A DNA stretch of 64,000 bases from VRUE01 sp963698085 (GTDB lineage: Bacteria > Actinomycetota > Thermoleophilia > Solirubrobacterales > 70-9): assembly GCA_963698085.1 (NCBI GenBank), contig OY969122.1, positions 372,001 to 436,000 of the forward strand. Reading direction: 5' to 3'. Shown piece after piece: positions 6,853 to 16,120 of this stretch. The position numbers were made by a program, and so were the translations under genes. Numbering within the stretch: position 1 is the stretch's first letter; each line of letters starts with the position of its first letter. Below the pieces are notes generated by a model. It did no database searches. It was not told the DNA's origin and saw only the letters and a list, made by a program, of their open reading frames with translations.

Positions 6853-8673
6853 CTACTGCTCGAGGCGTTGCTCTAGATCCTTCAGCTGCGCTTTGAGCTG
6901 GTCCGGGAGCTTGTCGCCGAAGCGGGCCAGGTGCTCCTTTACCTGCGGCAGTTGCTGCTTGAAGAGCTCGGCGTCGACGGAGAGCAGCTCTCGCATCTGC
7001 TCCTCGGTGACGTCGAGGCCCCCGGTGTCGATCTCGCCCTCGGCGGGCAGCAGGCCGATCGGCGAAGAGACCGTCTCACCCTCGCCGTCGCAGCGGCGGA
7101 AGACCCACTCGAGCACGCGACTGTTCTCGCCGAAGCCGGGCCAGATGAACTTGCCGGCCTCGTCCTTGCGAAACCAGTTGACGAGGAAGATCTTCGGCAG
7201 CTTCGCGCCCTCGCGCTCGCCCAGCTTCAGCCAGTGGCCGAAGTAGTCGGCCATGTTGTAGCCACTGAAGGGCAGCATCGCCATCGGGTCGAAGCGCAGC
7301 TGGCCGACCTCGCCGGCGGCCGCGGCCGTCGTCTCGACCGACATCGTCGCGCCGAGGAAGGTGCCGTGCTCCCAGTCGATGGCCTCGGACACCAGCGGCA
7401 CCGCCGTCGCCCGGCGCCCGCCGAAGAGGAAGGCGTCGATCGGCACGCCGGCCGGATCCTCCCACTCGGGCGCGATGCAGGGGCACTGCGACGCCGGGGT
7501 CGTAAAGCGGGCGTTTGGATGCGCGGCGGCGTTCTCGGAGTCGGGCGTCCAGTCCTCTCCGTGCCAGTCGATCGCGTGCGCCGGCGGCTCGCCGGTCATG
7601 CCCTCCCACCAGACGTCGCCCTCGTCGGTCTTGGCGCAATTGGTGAAGATCGAGTTGCGCTCGACCGTCTCCATCGCGTTCGGGTTGGTCTTGTGACCGG
7701 TCCCCGGCGCGACACCGAAGAAGCCCGCCTCGGGATTGACCGCGTAGAGGCGGCCGTCGTCGCCGAACTTCATCCAGGCGATGTCGTCGCCGATCGTCTC
7801 GGCTGTCCAGCCCTCGAGCGTGGGGATCAGCATTGCCAGGTTGGTCTTGCCCGACGCCGAGGGGAAGGCGCCGGTGACGTACTTGACCTTGCCCTCGGGC
7901 GAGGTCAGCTTGAGGATCAGCATGTGCTCGGCCATCCAGCCCTCGTCGCGCGCCATCGCCGAGGCGATCCGCAGCGCGAAGCACTTCTTGCCGAGCAGCG
8001 CGTTGCCACCGTAACCCGAGCCGAAGGACCAGATCTCGCGCGTCTCCGGGTAGTGGACGATGTACTTGTTGTCGGCGTTGCAGGGCCAGGAAACATCCCC
8101 CTGGCCCTCCGCCAACGGCATCCCCACCGAGTGCACGCAGGGGACGAACTCGCCGCTCTCGCCGAGCACGTCGAGGGCGCCCTTGCCCATCCGAGTCATG
8201 ATCCGCATCGAGGTGGCGACGTAGGCCGAATCGGTGAGCTGGACGCCGATGTGGGCGATCGGTGAGCCGAGCGGGCCCATCGAGAACGGCACCACATACA
8301 TCGTGCGGCCCACCATGCAGCCCTTAAAGAGTCCCTCGAGCTTCTCGCGCATCTCCCCCGGCTCGCACCAGTTGTTGGTCGGGCCGGCGTCCTCCTCGCG
8401 CTCGGAGCAAATGAAGGTGCGGTCCTCGACCCGGGCGACGTCGCCGGGGTCGGAGGTCGCGAGATAAGAATTGGGGCGCTTCGCGTCGGAGAGGCGCTCG
8501 AAGGTACCGGCCTCGATCAGCTGCTGAGCGAGAGCGTCGTACTCCTCGGCCGATCCGTCGCACCAGTGCACGGCATCTGGCTGGGTTAGCTGGGCGATCT
8601 CCCCAACCCAGTCGAGGAGCTTTGTGTGGGTGGTCGGCGCGTTTGCCGTCGTCATCTGGCTCATCCGCGGCAC
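6853..8673 (-). CDS. pckG: Phosphoenolpyruvate carboxykinase (GTP)
   Basis: This 606-aa enzyme converts oxaloacetate and GTP to PEP, GDP and CO2. Visible signatures are the P-loop FPSASGKTN (about residues 270-278), YVVPFSMGPLGSP near 126-138, ETIGDDIAWM and FLFGGRR. Length fits the GTP-dependent bacterial class, plus a short charged helical tail ending QRLEQ. The GTG at 8673 lies 1 nt past the stop of the upstream lipoprotein gene, suggesting coupling; an ATG at 8664 is an alternative start. It is the gluconeogenic exit for C4 acids. Confidence 0.92.
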   Translation of the reverse strand: MPRMSQMTTANAPTTHTKLLDWVGEIAQLTQPDAVHWCDGSAEEYDALAQQLIEAGTFERLSDAKRPNSYLATSDPGDVARVEDRTFICSEREEDAGPTNNWCEPGEMREKLEGLFKGCMVGRTMYVVPFSMGPLGSPIAHIGVQLTDSAYVATSMRIMTRMGKGALDVLGESGEFVPCVHSVGMPLAEGQGDVSWPCNADNKYIVHYPETREIWSFGSGYGGNALLGKKCFALRIASAMARDEGWMAEHMLILKLTSPEGKVKYVTGAFPSASGKTNLAMLIPTLEGWTAETIGDDIAWMKFGDDGRLYAVNPEAGFFGVAPGTGHKTNPNAMETVERNSIFTNCAKTDEGDVWWEGMTGEPPAHAIDWHGEDWTPDSENAAAHPNARFTTPASQCPCIAPEWEDPAGVPIDAFLFGGRRATAVPLVSEAIDWEHGTFLGATMSVETTAAAAGEVGQLRFDPMAMLPFSGYNMADYFGHWLKLGEREGAKLPKIFLVNWFRKDEAGKFIWPGFGENSRVLEWVFRRCDGEGETVSSPIGLLPAEGEIDTGGLDVTEEQMRELLSVDAELFKQQLPQVKEHLARFGDKLPDQLKAQLKDLEQRLEQ

Positions 8674-8674
8674 T

Positions 8675-8977
8675 TTACTTATTGGGCTGGAGGCTGACCA
8701 GAGTGAGATTGGCGTCCTCGTCTCTGATCAACAGCGTCGCCGTTTCGGTGCCGCCGTCGGAAAAACGCACCGTGCAGGTGAACTTCGTCTGCGGCTCGAC
8801 CTCCACGTCCCCCGGGCAATCGACAGAGGACACCTTCTTGTCCGGTGATTTCTTTTCGGCTTCGGCCTGGATCTGATCCTCGGTCTTGCTCAGGTCGATG
8901 ACCGTCCCGCAGCCGGCGGCAAGCAGCGCCGCCACGAAGAGCGCCACGAGCGCGACAGATCTGACCGACAAGCTCAT
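8675..8977 (-). CDS. DUF4333-like lipoprotein
   Basis: The 100-aa product has a lipoprotein signal peptide with lipobox LLAAGC (Cys about residue 23). A compact domain follows with two further cysteines and the pattern VDCPGDVEVEPQTKFTCTV, typical of DUF4333 proteins of actinobacteria. It is predicted to be membrane-anchored outside the cell; its function is unknown. GGGAGAAGG precedes the ATG at 8977. It sits between the polymerase/ligase-like membrane protein gene and pckG on the same strand. Confidence 0.75.
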   Translation of the reverse strand: MSLSVRSVALVALFVAALLAAGCGTVIDLSKTEDQIQAEAEKKSPDKKVSSVDCPGDVEVEPQTKFTCTVRFSDGGTETATLLIRDEDANLTLVSLQPNK

Positions 8978-9035
8978 CCTTCTCCCTTTGATTGGACCAT
9001 GGAGGGAGTATCCCAATGAGACGATTTCACCCGGG

Positions 9036-10997
9036 TCACTCTTCGAACAGCGGCGAGAGCGGGTTGAGGGAACGCGCCCGGCGGTAGTCCTGAACGGCCG
9101 CCTCAGAGTTGCCAAGGCGTGCCTCGAGACGCGAGAGCACGAGCCACGTACGCCAGTTGGTGGGCTCGCGCTCGCTGGCCTCGCGGGCGGCTGCCGCTGC
9201 CGCCTCAAGGTCCCCCATGGTCTCGAGCAGGACCGCCCGCTGCAGCCGCGGGCTCATCGCCCCGGGCAACACGTTCTGGGCGCTGCGGGCGTCGCTCAGG
9301 GCAGCATCGAGGTCGCCGGCACGAGCCTCGGCTTCGCTTTGCCGCAGGAGGCCGGTCGAGGCGAGCGGGATCGCGATCGCGGCGATCGCGAGAAGGGCCG
9401 CCGCCGCGGTCGCGAACCGCAGGGGAAGCGCGAACGGCGCCGGCTCACTGGCAGAGCTGGCACGCGAGCCGGGGCTGAGCAGCACGACAGCCAATAGCAG
9501 CAGGGCAATCGAGAGGACCGGGATCTGCCACAACCAATCGAAGATGGCGCCGAAGCAGAAGGCGGTGCAGCCGGCGAGAGCGGCTGCGAGCAACGGCCGC
9601 TCCGGTCCACTGGAACGCAGCGCGTTGCGAGCGCCCCCGATCAGGACGGTCAGCAGGAACGCGGAGAGCAGCACGATCCCGACGATGCCGAGCTCACCGA
9701 GGGTCTGCATGTAGAGCGAGTGGGCATCGCGGACGGTGCCCGATCCATCGCTGTTTCGGGTCCACCAGAATTCGAAGGTCCCCGAGCCGGTACCGATCAG
9801 GGGGTCGTCGGCGTTCTGCTTCGCCGCGACCTTCCAGAACTCGTAGCGGCTCTCGCCGGCGGCGCTGCCGAGGCGGCCGGCGCCGCTGCCCGGACCCTCT
9901 TCGGCCTCCTTGAATTCGCTCCAGGCGTCCGACGCACGGCTCGGGGCATCCAGGGCCACAGCCCCAACCAGCAGCACGGCGGCGGTGGCGGCCAGCGCAA
10001 TCCCAGCGCTGTGGCGGGGGACGTGCGTCCAGTCCGGGCGCCGCTCGCGCAGCGAATCGAGCGAGAGCGCCACCTGCGCGAGGCCGACCACGATGCAAAC
10101 GCCGATCACGATCCAGAGCAGCTCGTCACCCTGCTGGCGGGCGGTGGCGTTACGCAGCCCTTCCTCGAGCGCATCGCGTTGGGTCGCGGCGAGGATCAAG
10201 ACCCCCGCCCCGGCGCTGGCGGTGAGCAGCGTCAGCAGCTTCGGAAGTCGGTTCGAGGTGACGGCGAAGAAGACAGCGAGGGCAACGAAGGCCGCGGCGA
10301 TGCCAGCTCGGGAGAAGGTGAAGAAGGCGGTCAATCCCATCGCGGGAAGCGCCGCGGCCGCCAGCGCACGCCAAGCCGTCGACTTAGCGGTCGTGGCGAC
10401 GGCGAGCAGGAGCGGCAGGCCGATCGCGACCAACGCCGCGAGGCCGTTCCAGTAGTTGAGCGGATAGGAGAGGCGCTCCTCGCCGTTGGAGAGGAGTTCA
10501 GCGGTCTGGTTGGCGTCGGGGAACCACGCGGGATGGAGCCTGGAGAGCAGGGCGACAGCGGCGACCACGGCGGCGCCCACACCGACCGCGGAGACGATGC
10601 GGCGCGCGCTGCCGCTGCCGGACCCAAGCAGGGCGAGGACGAATACGCCGAGAAACCCGGACAGTCGGGCGAGGTCCGCGGCCGTCCTCTCCGTGCTTTC
10701 GGTCCAGACCAGGCTCAGCGCCGTCCACACCGTGAAGGCTGCGAACAAACCGAACGCGGTCCAGGCAAGGGGCGAAGGGCGCAATCGCGGTATCGCGCCA
10801 GCCAGGGTAAGGGCCAGAACGACCCACCAAACACCGATCCCGACCCGGTCGTAGACCACAGCGTCATAGCCGCCGCCCTTGACCCCGAGATAGACAACGA
10901 GGGCGAAGCAGAGCGACCAGATCGCCACGGCGCTCCAGTCGGCTCTGCGGATCAGATCCACGTGCTCGGCCTGCCGCCGCATCGAAGTCGCCGTCAT
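9036..10997 (-). CDS. O-antigen ligase/polymerase-like (Wzy_C) membrane protein with C-terminal TPRs
   Basis: The 653-aa protein has about 12 hydrophobic segments. The WaaL/Wzy loop motif is visible around residue 410-435 (LIGTGSGTFEFWW and RDAHSLYMQTLGELG). The last 90 residues form TPR-like helical repeats (DAALSDARSAQNVLP, DLEAAAAAAREASEREP, NSEAAVQDYRRARSLNP). The family transfers or polymerises polysaccharide in the periplasm or on the outer face of the membrane. The nearby secreted glycosidase and distal glycosyltransferase fit polysaccharide metabolism. The substrate is unknown. Confidence 0.82.
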   Translation of the reverse strand: MTATSMRRQAEHVDLIRRADWSAVAIWSLCFALVVYLGVKGGGYDAVVYDRVGIGVWWVVLALTLAGAIPRLRPSPLAWTAFGLFAAFTVWTALSLVWTESTERTAADLARLSGFLGVFVLALLGSGSGSARRIVSAVGVGAAVVAAVALLSRLHPAWFPDANQTAELLSNGEERLSYPLNYWNGLAALVAIGLPLLLAVATTAKSTAWRALAAAALPAMGLTAFFTFSRAGIAAAFVALAVFFAVTSNRLPKLLTLLTASAGAGVLILAATQRDALEEGLRNATARQQGDELLWIVIGVCIVVGLAQVALSLDSLRERRPDWTHVPRHSAGIALAATAAVLLVGAVALDAPSRASDAWSEFKEAEEGPGSGAGRLGSAAGESRYEFWKVAAKQNADDPLIGTGSGTFEFWWTRNSDGSGTVRDAHSLYMQTLGELGIVGIVLLSAFLLTVLIGGARNALRSSGPERPLLAAALAGCTAFCFGAIFDWLWQIPVLSIALLLLAVVLLSPGSRASSASEPAPFALPLRFATAAAALLAIAAIAIPLASTGLLRQSEAEARAGDLDAALSDARSAQNVLPGAMSPRLQRAVLLETMGDLEAAAAAAREASEREPTNWRTWLVLSRLEARLGNSEAAVQDYRRARSLNPLSPLFEE

Positions 10998-11041
10998 CTG
11001 GTTCTATGCTACGAACGAACGCCGGACGGACAAACAAAGAG

Positions 11042-11671
11042 ATGAGAAAGCCCATAACTGCAATCGCCGCCTTGGCAGCACTACTTCTGCTCGGCATGCC
11101 CAGCGCCGCAACGGCCGAAGAAGTGATCCCGCCCGGCAACTCGGCGGTCAACCAGTACACCGAGTCGCTGCCGACCCCGACCGGCCATACGGACACGGAG
11201 AAAGGCGGCCAGAAGGTTCACCGCTCGCCCGACAAAACCCTTGGCTCCCGTAATGCGGAGAAGCTCGAGGCGCAGGGGGCCGATGGCCGCGCGGCCGCCA
11301 AGGCAGCTGCCGAGACGGCCCCTGCCAGTGTTCCGCCCGTAGTCGACAGCGAGGAAGAGGTCATTACTACCCCGCCCGCTGGCGATAAGGGGAACGGTGG
11401 CGGCGGAAGTGGAGCCGACAGCGGCAAGAAGGCCGCAAACGGCGGACAGCGGTCCAGCCGCGGGGAGGACCGCGCCGATACCGGCAAGGCCGTCCTGCTC
11501 AGCGCTCAGGTCGAGGAGCCGAGCGGCTCCTCGGGCCTCGGCGAGGCGCTGGGCGAGGCAACCGGGGCCTCTTCCGCGGGTCAAATGGGCTGGCTTTTGC
11601 CGCTGCTGATCGTCGCCACCGCCATCTGGGCATTCGCTTACGCGATGCGTCAGAGGCGACGGGTCGGCTAG
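11042..11671 (+). CDS. Secreted C-terminally anchored low-complexity protein
   Basis: The 209-aa product has a signal peptide (hydrophobic residues 5-20, cleavage near AATA) and a long disordered stretch rich in Gly, Ala, Lys and Glu. A C-terminal membrane helix (WLLPLLIVATAIWAFAYAM) ends in basic residues. This is the layout of a wall-spanning anchored protein, but no sorting motif or catalytic domain is visible. The ATG at 11042 is preferred because the signal peptide starts there; an ATG at 11006 would add 12 residues. It is divergent from the O-antigen-ligase-like gene and 5 nt before the glycosidase gene. Confidence 0.7.
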   Translation: MRKPITAIAALAALLLLGMPSAATAEEVIPPGNSAVNQYTESLPTPTGHTDTEKGGQKVHRSPDKTLGSRNAEKLEAQGADGRAAAKAAAETAPASVPPVVDSEEEVITTPPAGDKGNGGGGSGADSGKKAANGGQRSSRGEDRADTGKAVLLSAQVEEPSGSSGLGEALGEATGASSAGQMGWLLPLLIVATAIWAFAYAMRQRRRVG

Positions 11672-11676
11672 TCCTC

Positions 11677-13131
11677 GTGAGACTGCTCGGAGCGCTCACC
11701 GCCGTCGCCCTGCTCCTTACCGTCCAGGTTGGGACGGCTTCGGGTGCAGTTCGTCCGCTGAAGACCGGTGTCTCCTACGTCTACGACGAAGAACTGCCCG
11801 TCTCCTTCCAGCACGTCAAGGACGCCGGGGCACAGCTCGCGCACACGCCGATCCGCTGGGGCAGCGTGGCGCCCTCCGAGCAGCCCGCCGCCTGGCAACC
11901 CGAAGATCCCGCCGATCCCCATTACGAATGGGAGGAGATCGATCGCTGGGTGCGTGAGGCAGTTGCCGCCGGCTTGACTCCCGTACTGCAGATCCGCGGC
12001 GCTCCGCGCTGGGCGCAGCGCTGCCCGCGGGCCTTCAGCAACGACACGCCGTGCGATCTCGACCCCGCCCACCTCGCCACCTTTGCGACCGCCGCCGCAC
12101 GACGCTACAGCGGCCAGTTCGGCGGCCTGCCGCGGGTCAAGTACTGGCAGGGGTTGAACGAGCCCAACCTGAGCCTCTTCTTCCTGCCCCAGTTCGAAGG
12201 CGATCGCGCCGTCTCGCCGGAGCTCTACCGGGCGCTGCTCAATAGCTTCTACGCCGCGATCAAAGGCGTTGATCAGACCAACCTCGTGATCGCCGCAGGC
12301 CTCGGGCCGATCGCCGTGCCGAAATACACGATCGGGCCGATGCGCTTCACCCGCGAACTGCTCTGCATGCGCGGTCGCGACCGCTTCCGGCCAGCGCCGG
12401 GAAATTGCGGCGGCGGGGTCAACTTCGACATCTTCGCCATCCATCCGTACACGACCGGCGGTCCGACTCACGAAGGCGGCGCCAACGATGTCCAGCTGGG
12501 CAGCCTCAAGAAGCTGCGCTCCCTGCTCGACGCGGCCGATCGCGCCGGACGGATCAACGGCGAGTTCAAACGTACCCCGCTCTGGATCACCGAGTTCTCC
12601 TGGGACTCGAAGCCACCGGACCCGGGGGGATTGCTGATGGAGATCGAGACGCGCTGGGCAGCGGAGGCGCTCCACACAGCATGGAGGGCTGGGATCGACA
12701 CCTTCTTCTGGTTCACGCTGCGCGATTTCGACCCCCAGCCCGGCGAACCGTCGCACGTCTCGATCCAGGGGGGCCTCTACTTCCGGGGTCCGACCGTCGC
12801 CCAGGATCAGCCGAAGGACGTGCTCTACGCGTTCCGCTTCCCCTTCGTCGCCTATCCAGGCAAACGAGGTCTCTCCTTTTGGGGACGGACGCCGAACAGC
12901 GGTCCGGGGAAAGTGCTGATCCAGATCCGCAAGCCGAAAGGCGGCTGGAAGCGGGTGCTCGTAGCCAAGGCCGACAAGGCCGGGATCTTCCGTGGCATCG
13001 CCAAGACTGGCTATGGCCGAAACAAAAAAGGCTTCGTCCGCGCCCACTACTGGGGGGCCGATTCGGTGCCCTTCTCGATGAAGCCGGTTGGCGACTTTGC
13101 CTATCCGCCTTTCGGTGCCCCGGTCGGTTAG
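11677..13131 (+). CDS. Secreted clan-A glycoside hydrolase (GH5/GH39-like)
   Basis: This 484-aa protein has a signal peptide (residues 1-23) and a TIM-barrel glycosidase domain. The probable acid/base is Glu162 in WQGLNEPN and the nucleophile Glu306 in PLWITEFSWD, matching clan GH-A retaining enzymes. A C-terminal beta-rich domain (about residues 385-460) is probably accessory. The start is GTG at 11677, 5 nt after the preceding stop, so the two form an operon. The polysaccharide substrate is not evident. Confidence 0.82.
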   Translation: MRLLGALTAVALLLTVQVGTASGAVRPLKTGVSYVYDEELPVSFQHVKDAGAQLAHTPIRWGSVAPSEQPAAWQPEDPADPHYEWEEIDRWVREAVAAGLTPVLQIRGAPRWAQRCPRAFSNDTPCDLDPAHLATFATAAARRYSGQFGGLPRVKYWQGLNEPNLSLFFLPQFEGDRAVSPELYRALLNSFYAAIKGVDQTNLVIAAGLGPIAVPKYTIGPMRFTRELLCMRGRDRFRPAPGNCGGGVNFDIFAIHPYTTGGPTHEGGANDVQLGSLKKLRSLLDAADRAGRINGEFKRTPLWITEFSWDSKPPDPGGLLMEIETRWAAEALHTAWRAGIDTFFWFTLRDFDPQPGEPSHVSIQGGLYFRGPTVAQDQPKDVLYAFRFPFVAYPGKRGLSFWGRTPNSGPGKVLIQIRKPKGGWKRVLVAKADKAGIFRGIAKTGYGRNKKGFVRAHYWGADSVPFSMKPVGDFAYPPFGAPVG

Positions 13132-15326
13132 CGCTTCCTGGCGGCGGTCGTCTCCGGCCCCCGCATAGCTGGCGCCGGGCTCACGCCGGGACCGAATGCC
13201 CGCATCGTCGCGCTCCCCTTCAACAGCATCTCCTCGTACTCGTCCTCGGCGCTCGACTGCATCACGATCGCACCGCCGGAGCCGATCGTGGTTGAGTCGC
13301 CGTCGACGACGATCGTCCTGATCGCGACGCTCAGATCGCAGCCGCCACCGAGCCCCAGGTAGCCGATCGCCCCGGAGTAGACGCCGCGGGGCTCGCCCTC
13401 GAGCTGATCGATGATCTGCATCGTCCGCCGCTTCGGCGCGCCGGTCATCGAACCGGCTGGGAAGCAGGCGCGGATGCAGTCGGATGGGGTGAGCTCCTCG
13501 CGCAGCAGCCCCCGCACAGTGGAGACGAGCTGGTGCACGGTCTCATAGCTCTCGACCTGCATCAGGTGGGGAACGTGGACGGTGCCGACCTCGCAGACGC
13601 TGCCAAGGTCGTTGCGCAGCAGGTCGGCGATCATCAGGTTCTCGGCCCGGTTCTTTTCGTCGTTGCGCAGGCGCTCTGCGAGGCGCACGTCGTCGGCCGC
13701 CGTCGCCCCGCGGGGACAAGTCCCCTTAATCGGCTTCGCCTCGACCCAGCGATCGCGCCCGACCTTCAGGAAACGCTCCGGAGACGAGCTCAACACGGCC
13801 ACGTCGCCGAAGCGCAGGAAGGCGGAAAAGGGCGCGGGGTTGACGCGGCGCAGGGCGCGATAGAGCACGAGCGGCTCCGCGCTCGAGTCGGCCTCGACCC
13901 GGTTCGTCAAGCAGACCTCATATGTCTCCCCTTCAGCGAGGCGCTGCTTGCACTCCTCGATCTGCTCGAGGTATCGCTCCCGCGAGTGCGCTAGTCGGAA
14001 CTCGACCGGATCGCCGGCGGCATCGTCCGTCGTCGGATCCGGATCGATCGCCCCCGGCAGCGAGCTCAGGTGGCGCTCGGTGGCCTCGATCCAGGCCTCT
14101 GCCTCACGCTCCGCGCCGGCCTCGGCGAGGCTCAGCAGGTAGGTATGTCCCTCGGCATGGTCGAAGGCGATCATCCGGCCAGCGAAGACGAAGGCCGCGT
14201 CGGGCAGGTGCGATCGGTGAGCAGCGTCCCCCCCGCACTCGGCCTTCAGCTCATAGCCGAAGTAGCCCGCGAAGCCACAATCGAACTCGAACGGCAGCAC
14301 CGGCGACGCTACTTGCAGGCGCTGCGTCTCGGCGGCGAGATAGTCGAAGATCGATTCTCGCCTCAGCTCGACTTCGCCCCCACGCTCAATCCTGACCTCG
14401 CCGGTGGAGACGTCGTAGGTGACGGTCGCTCCCAAGGGACCGCTGTCGTCGCCAATGAAGGAGAACCGCGCCTCTTCATCGACACGACTGCTGTCGAGCC
14501 AAAAGGCGTTCTCGCTGCCACTGTAGAGCGCGGCGAATACGCGCTCAGGGTCAATCGGCCGGTCGAGTCGTCTCACCAGGAGCTGTGGCGAAGGAGCGAT
14601 GGGGACACCCCCGAACGGGCGGATACTCAGAGCGGCCGGTCGCTTGGATTTCGAACCCAAAACCGGGTTCCGGCCCGGCCGCGAGTCCGGGCGGGGGTGT
14701 CCCCATCGCTCCTCTCGCAAAACGCCTGAAGCAGCTCCGAGAAATCGCTCGCTGATGTCACGGAAGTTCGCAATCAGGCGACGCCCGTGCTCTGTGCAAA
14801 CGGACTCCGGGTGAAACTGGACGCCCCAGAGCGGACGGTTGCGGTGTTCGACCGCCATCAGCACGCCATCGCTTGTCCAGGCGATGCCACGCAGGTCGGG
14901 TGGAAGCGGCTGCTCGACACAGAGCGAGTGGTAGCGGACGGCCTGGAACTCGCGAGGGATGCCGTCGAACAGCGGGGAATCGTCGTGGAGGATCGCGCTG
15001 AGCCGGCCGTGCACGGGCTCCGGCGCGGCGACAACCTGCGTCCCGTGAAGCCATCCCAGACCCTGATGGCCGAGACAGACGCCGAGCAGCGGCACGGTCG
15101 CGCTGCGGATCGCGTCGGCGCAGACGCCGAAGTCCCCGGCCCGCTCGGGGCGGCCGGGCCCTGGTGAGATGACGACGTTGTCGAAGTCGAGGGCGGACAG
15201 CTCCTCCCAGCTCGCCTCGTCGTTGCGGACGACCAGCGGCTCCTCGCCGTTCGCCTCCGCCAGCAGCGGGAAGAGGTTGTAGGTGAAAGAGTCGTAGTTG
15301 TCGATCAGCAGCGTCTTCAAGCCCAC
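13128..15326 (-). CDS. pabAB: Aminodeoxychorismate synthase, PabA-PabB fusion
   Basis: The 732-aa protein fuses a glutamine amidotransferase (Cys84 in GVCLGHQ, His172 and Glu174 in FHPES) to a chorismate-binding domain. The motif EAKPIKGTCPRG has the Lys typical of PabB rather than the TrpE form, and FPAGSMTGAPK and YSGAIGY are present. It makes 4-amino-4-deoxychorismate for folate. The linker (about residues 205-245) is encoded by a long inverted repeat. The GTG at 15326 fits the family start; a TTG at 15341 is possible. It overlaps the convergent glycosidase stop by 4 nt and is divergent from pabC. Confidence 0.9.
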   Translation of the reverse strand: MGLKTLLIDNYDSFTYNLFPLLAEANGEEPLVVRNDEASWEELSALDFDNVVISPGPGRPERAGDFGVCADAIRSATVPLLGVCLGHQGLGWLHGTQVVAAPEPVHGRLSAILHDDSPLFDGIPREFQAVRYHSLCVEQPLPPDLRGIAWTSDGVLMAVEHRNRPLWGVQFHPESVCTEHGRRLIANFRDISERFLGAASGVLREERWGHPRPDSRPGRNPVLGSKSKRPAALSIRPFGGVPIAPSPQLLVRRLDRPIDPERVFAALYSGSENAFWLDSSRVDEEARFSFIGDDSGPLGATVTYDVSTGEVRIERGGEVELRRESIFDYLAAETQRLQVASPVLPFEFDCGFAGYFGYELKAECGGDAAHRSHLPDAAFVFAGRMIAFDHAEGHTYLLSLAEAGAEREAEAWIEATERHLSSLPGAIDPDPTTDDAAGDPVEFRLAHSRERYLEQIEECKQRLAEGETYEVCLTNRVEADSSAEPLVLYRALRRVNPAPFSAFLRFGDVAVLSSSPERFLKVGRDRWVEAKPIKGTCPRGATAADDVRLAERLRNDEKNRAENLMIADLLRNDLGSVCEVGTVHVPHLMQVESYETVHQLVSTVRGLLREELTPSDCIRACFPAGSMTGAPKRRTMQIIDQLEGEPRGVYSGAIGYLGLGGGCDLSVAIRTIVVDGDSTTIGSGGAIVMQSSAEDEYEEMLLKGSATMRAFGPGVSPAPAMRGPETTAARKR
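14592..14713. repeat. Long inverted repeat inside pabAB (linker)
   Basis: Arms 14592-14613 and 14692-14713 are perfect 22-nt reverse complements. A second 8-bp stem pairs 14632-14639 with 14675-14682 and a third 6-bp stem pairs 14653-14658 with 14665-14670. The architecture matches intergenic hairpins elsewhere in the window, yet here it is in frame and encodes the interdomain linker. Confidence 0.85.
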
Positions 15327-15340
15327 CCGAGGTTGCCACA

Positions 15341-16093
15341 ATGGCCACCGTGCCCGATCCGCGCCAAGGCATCTTCGAGACCCTGCTCGTCATCGACGGC
15401 CGCCCGGTCGAGCTCGACGCCCACCTGGCGAGGCTAAGTGCGAGCGTCGCGGAGCTCTTCCCCGGCCACCCGTCCCTGGACGTGCCGGTGGAGAGAGGTC
15501 CATATGGACACCTGCGCACCGGCACGTCCGACGAGACGCGACCGCGCGAGGAGGCGCTGCGCATCACCGTGGCCCCGGGCGCCGGCCGGCAGCTCGAGGT
15601 CTCCACTGCTGTTCGCGAGATCGAACGACGGCAGAGCCCGGTCGCGCTGCACAGCCTGCCGCTCCGCGGGGGCCTCGGTGCTCACAAGTGGGCCGACCGC
15701 ACTCTGCTCGACGAGGCGCAGGCAAGCCTGCCGGCCGGCGCGCTGCCGTTGGTCGCCGACCTGGACGGCGCCGTGCTCGAGGCCTCGCGCGCCAGCGTCT
15801 TCGCGGTCCGCGACTGCGCGCTCTTCACACCCCCGCTCGACGGACGCATCCTGCCCGGCATAACGCGCGCACGGATGCTGGAGATCGCCGCCACCTACGG
15901 AATCGAGACTCGCCAGGAGCCGCTCTCGACCACCGATCTGCTCGGCGCCGACGAGGTCTTCCTGACCGGCTCGGTACGCGGCATCGAGCCGGCCATCTCG
16001 GTGGACGGAGCGGCGCTCGCGGGCGGCGGGCCGGTTGCTTCCGAGCTCGGCACTGCGCTGCGCTGCGCCTGGCTCGGCGCTCCGGTTGGGTAG
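15341..16093 (+). CDS. pabC: Class IV aminotransferase, 4-amino-4-deoxychorismate lyase
   Basis: The 250-aa protein is a fold-type IV PLP enzyme. The PLP lysine is in LGAHKWADR (about residue 122), and the cofactor-phosphate region reads FLTGSVRGIEPA. LDGRILPGITR is the usual mid-domain block. Because it is divergent from pabAB with only 14 nt between the preferred starts, conversion of aminodeoxychorismate to p-aminobenzoate plus pyruvate is the likely reaction. A branched-chain or D-amino-acid aminotransferase role is less likely. A GAGG precedes the ATG. Confidence 0.82.
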   Translation: MATVPDPRQGIFETLLVIDGRPVELDAHLARLSASVAELFPGHPSLDVPVERGPYGHLRTGTSDETRPREEALRITVAPGAGRQLEVSTAVREIERRQSPVALHSLPLRGGLGAHKWADRTLLDEAQASLPAGALPLVADLDGAVLEASRASVFAVRDCALFTPPLDGRILPGITRARMLEIAATYGIETRQEPLSTTDLLGADEVFLTGSVRGIEPAISVDGAALAGGGPVASELGTALRCAWLGAPVG

Positions 16094-16120
16094 CCCGGTC
16101 GGATAGGGTTCCGCGCCGCA

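Noticed and set aside
13128..15326. TrpE-TrpG (anthranilate synthase) identity for the fused enzyme
   Set aside because: The PIKGT motif and the adjacent divergent PabC gene fit p-aminobenzoate synthesis; no other trp gene is nearby.
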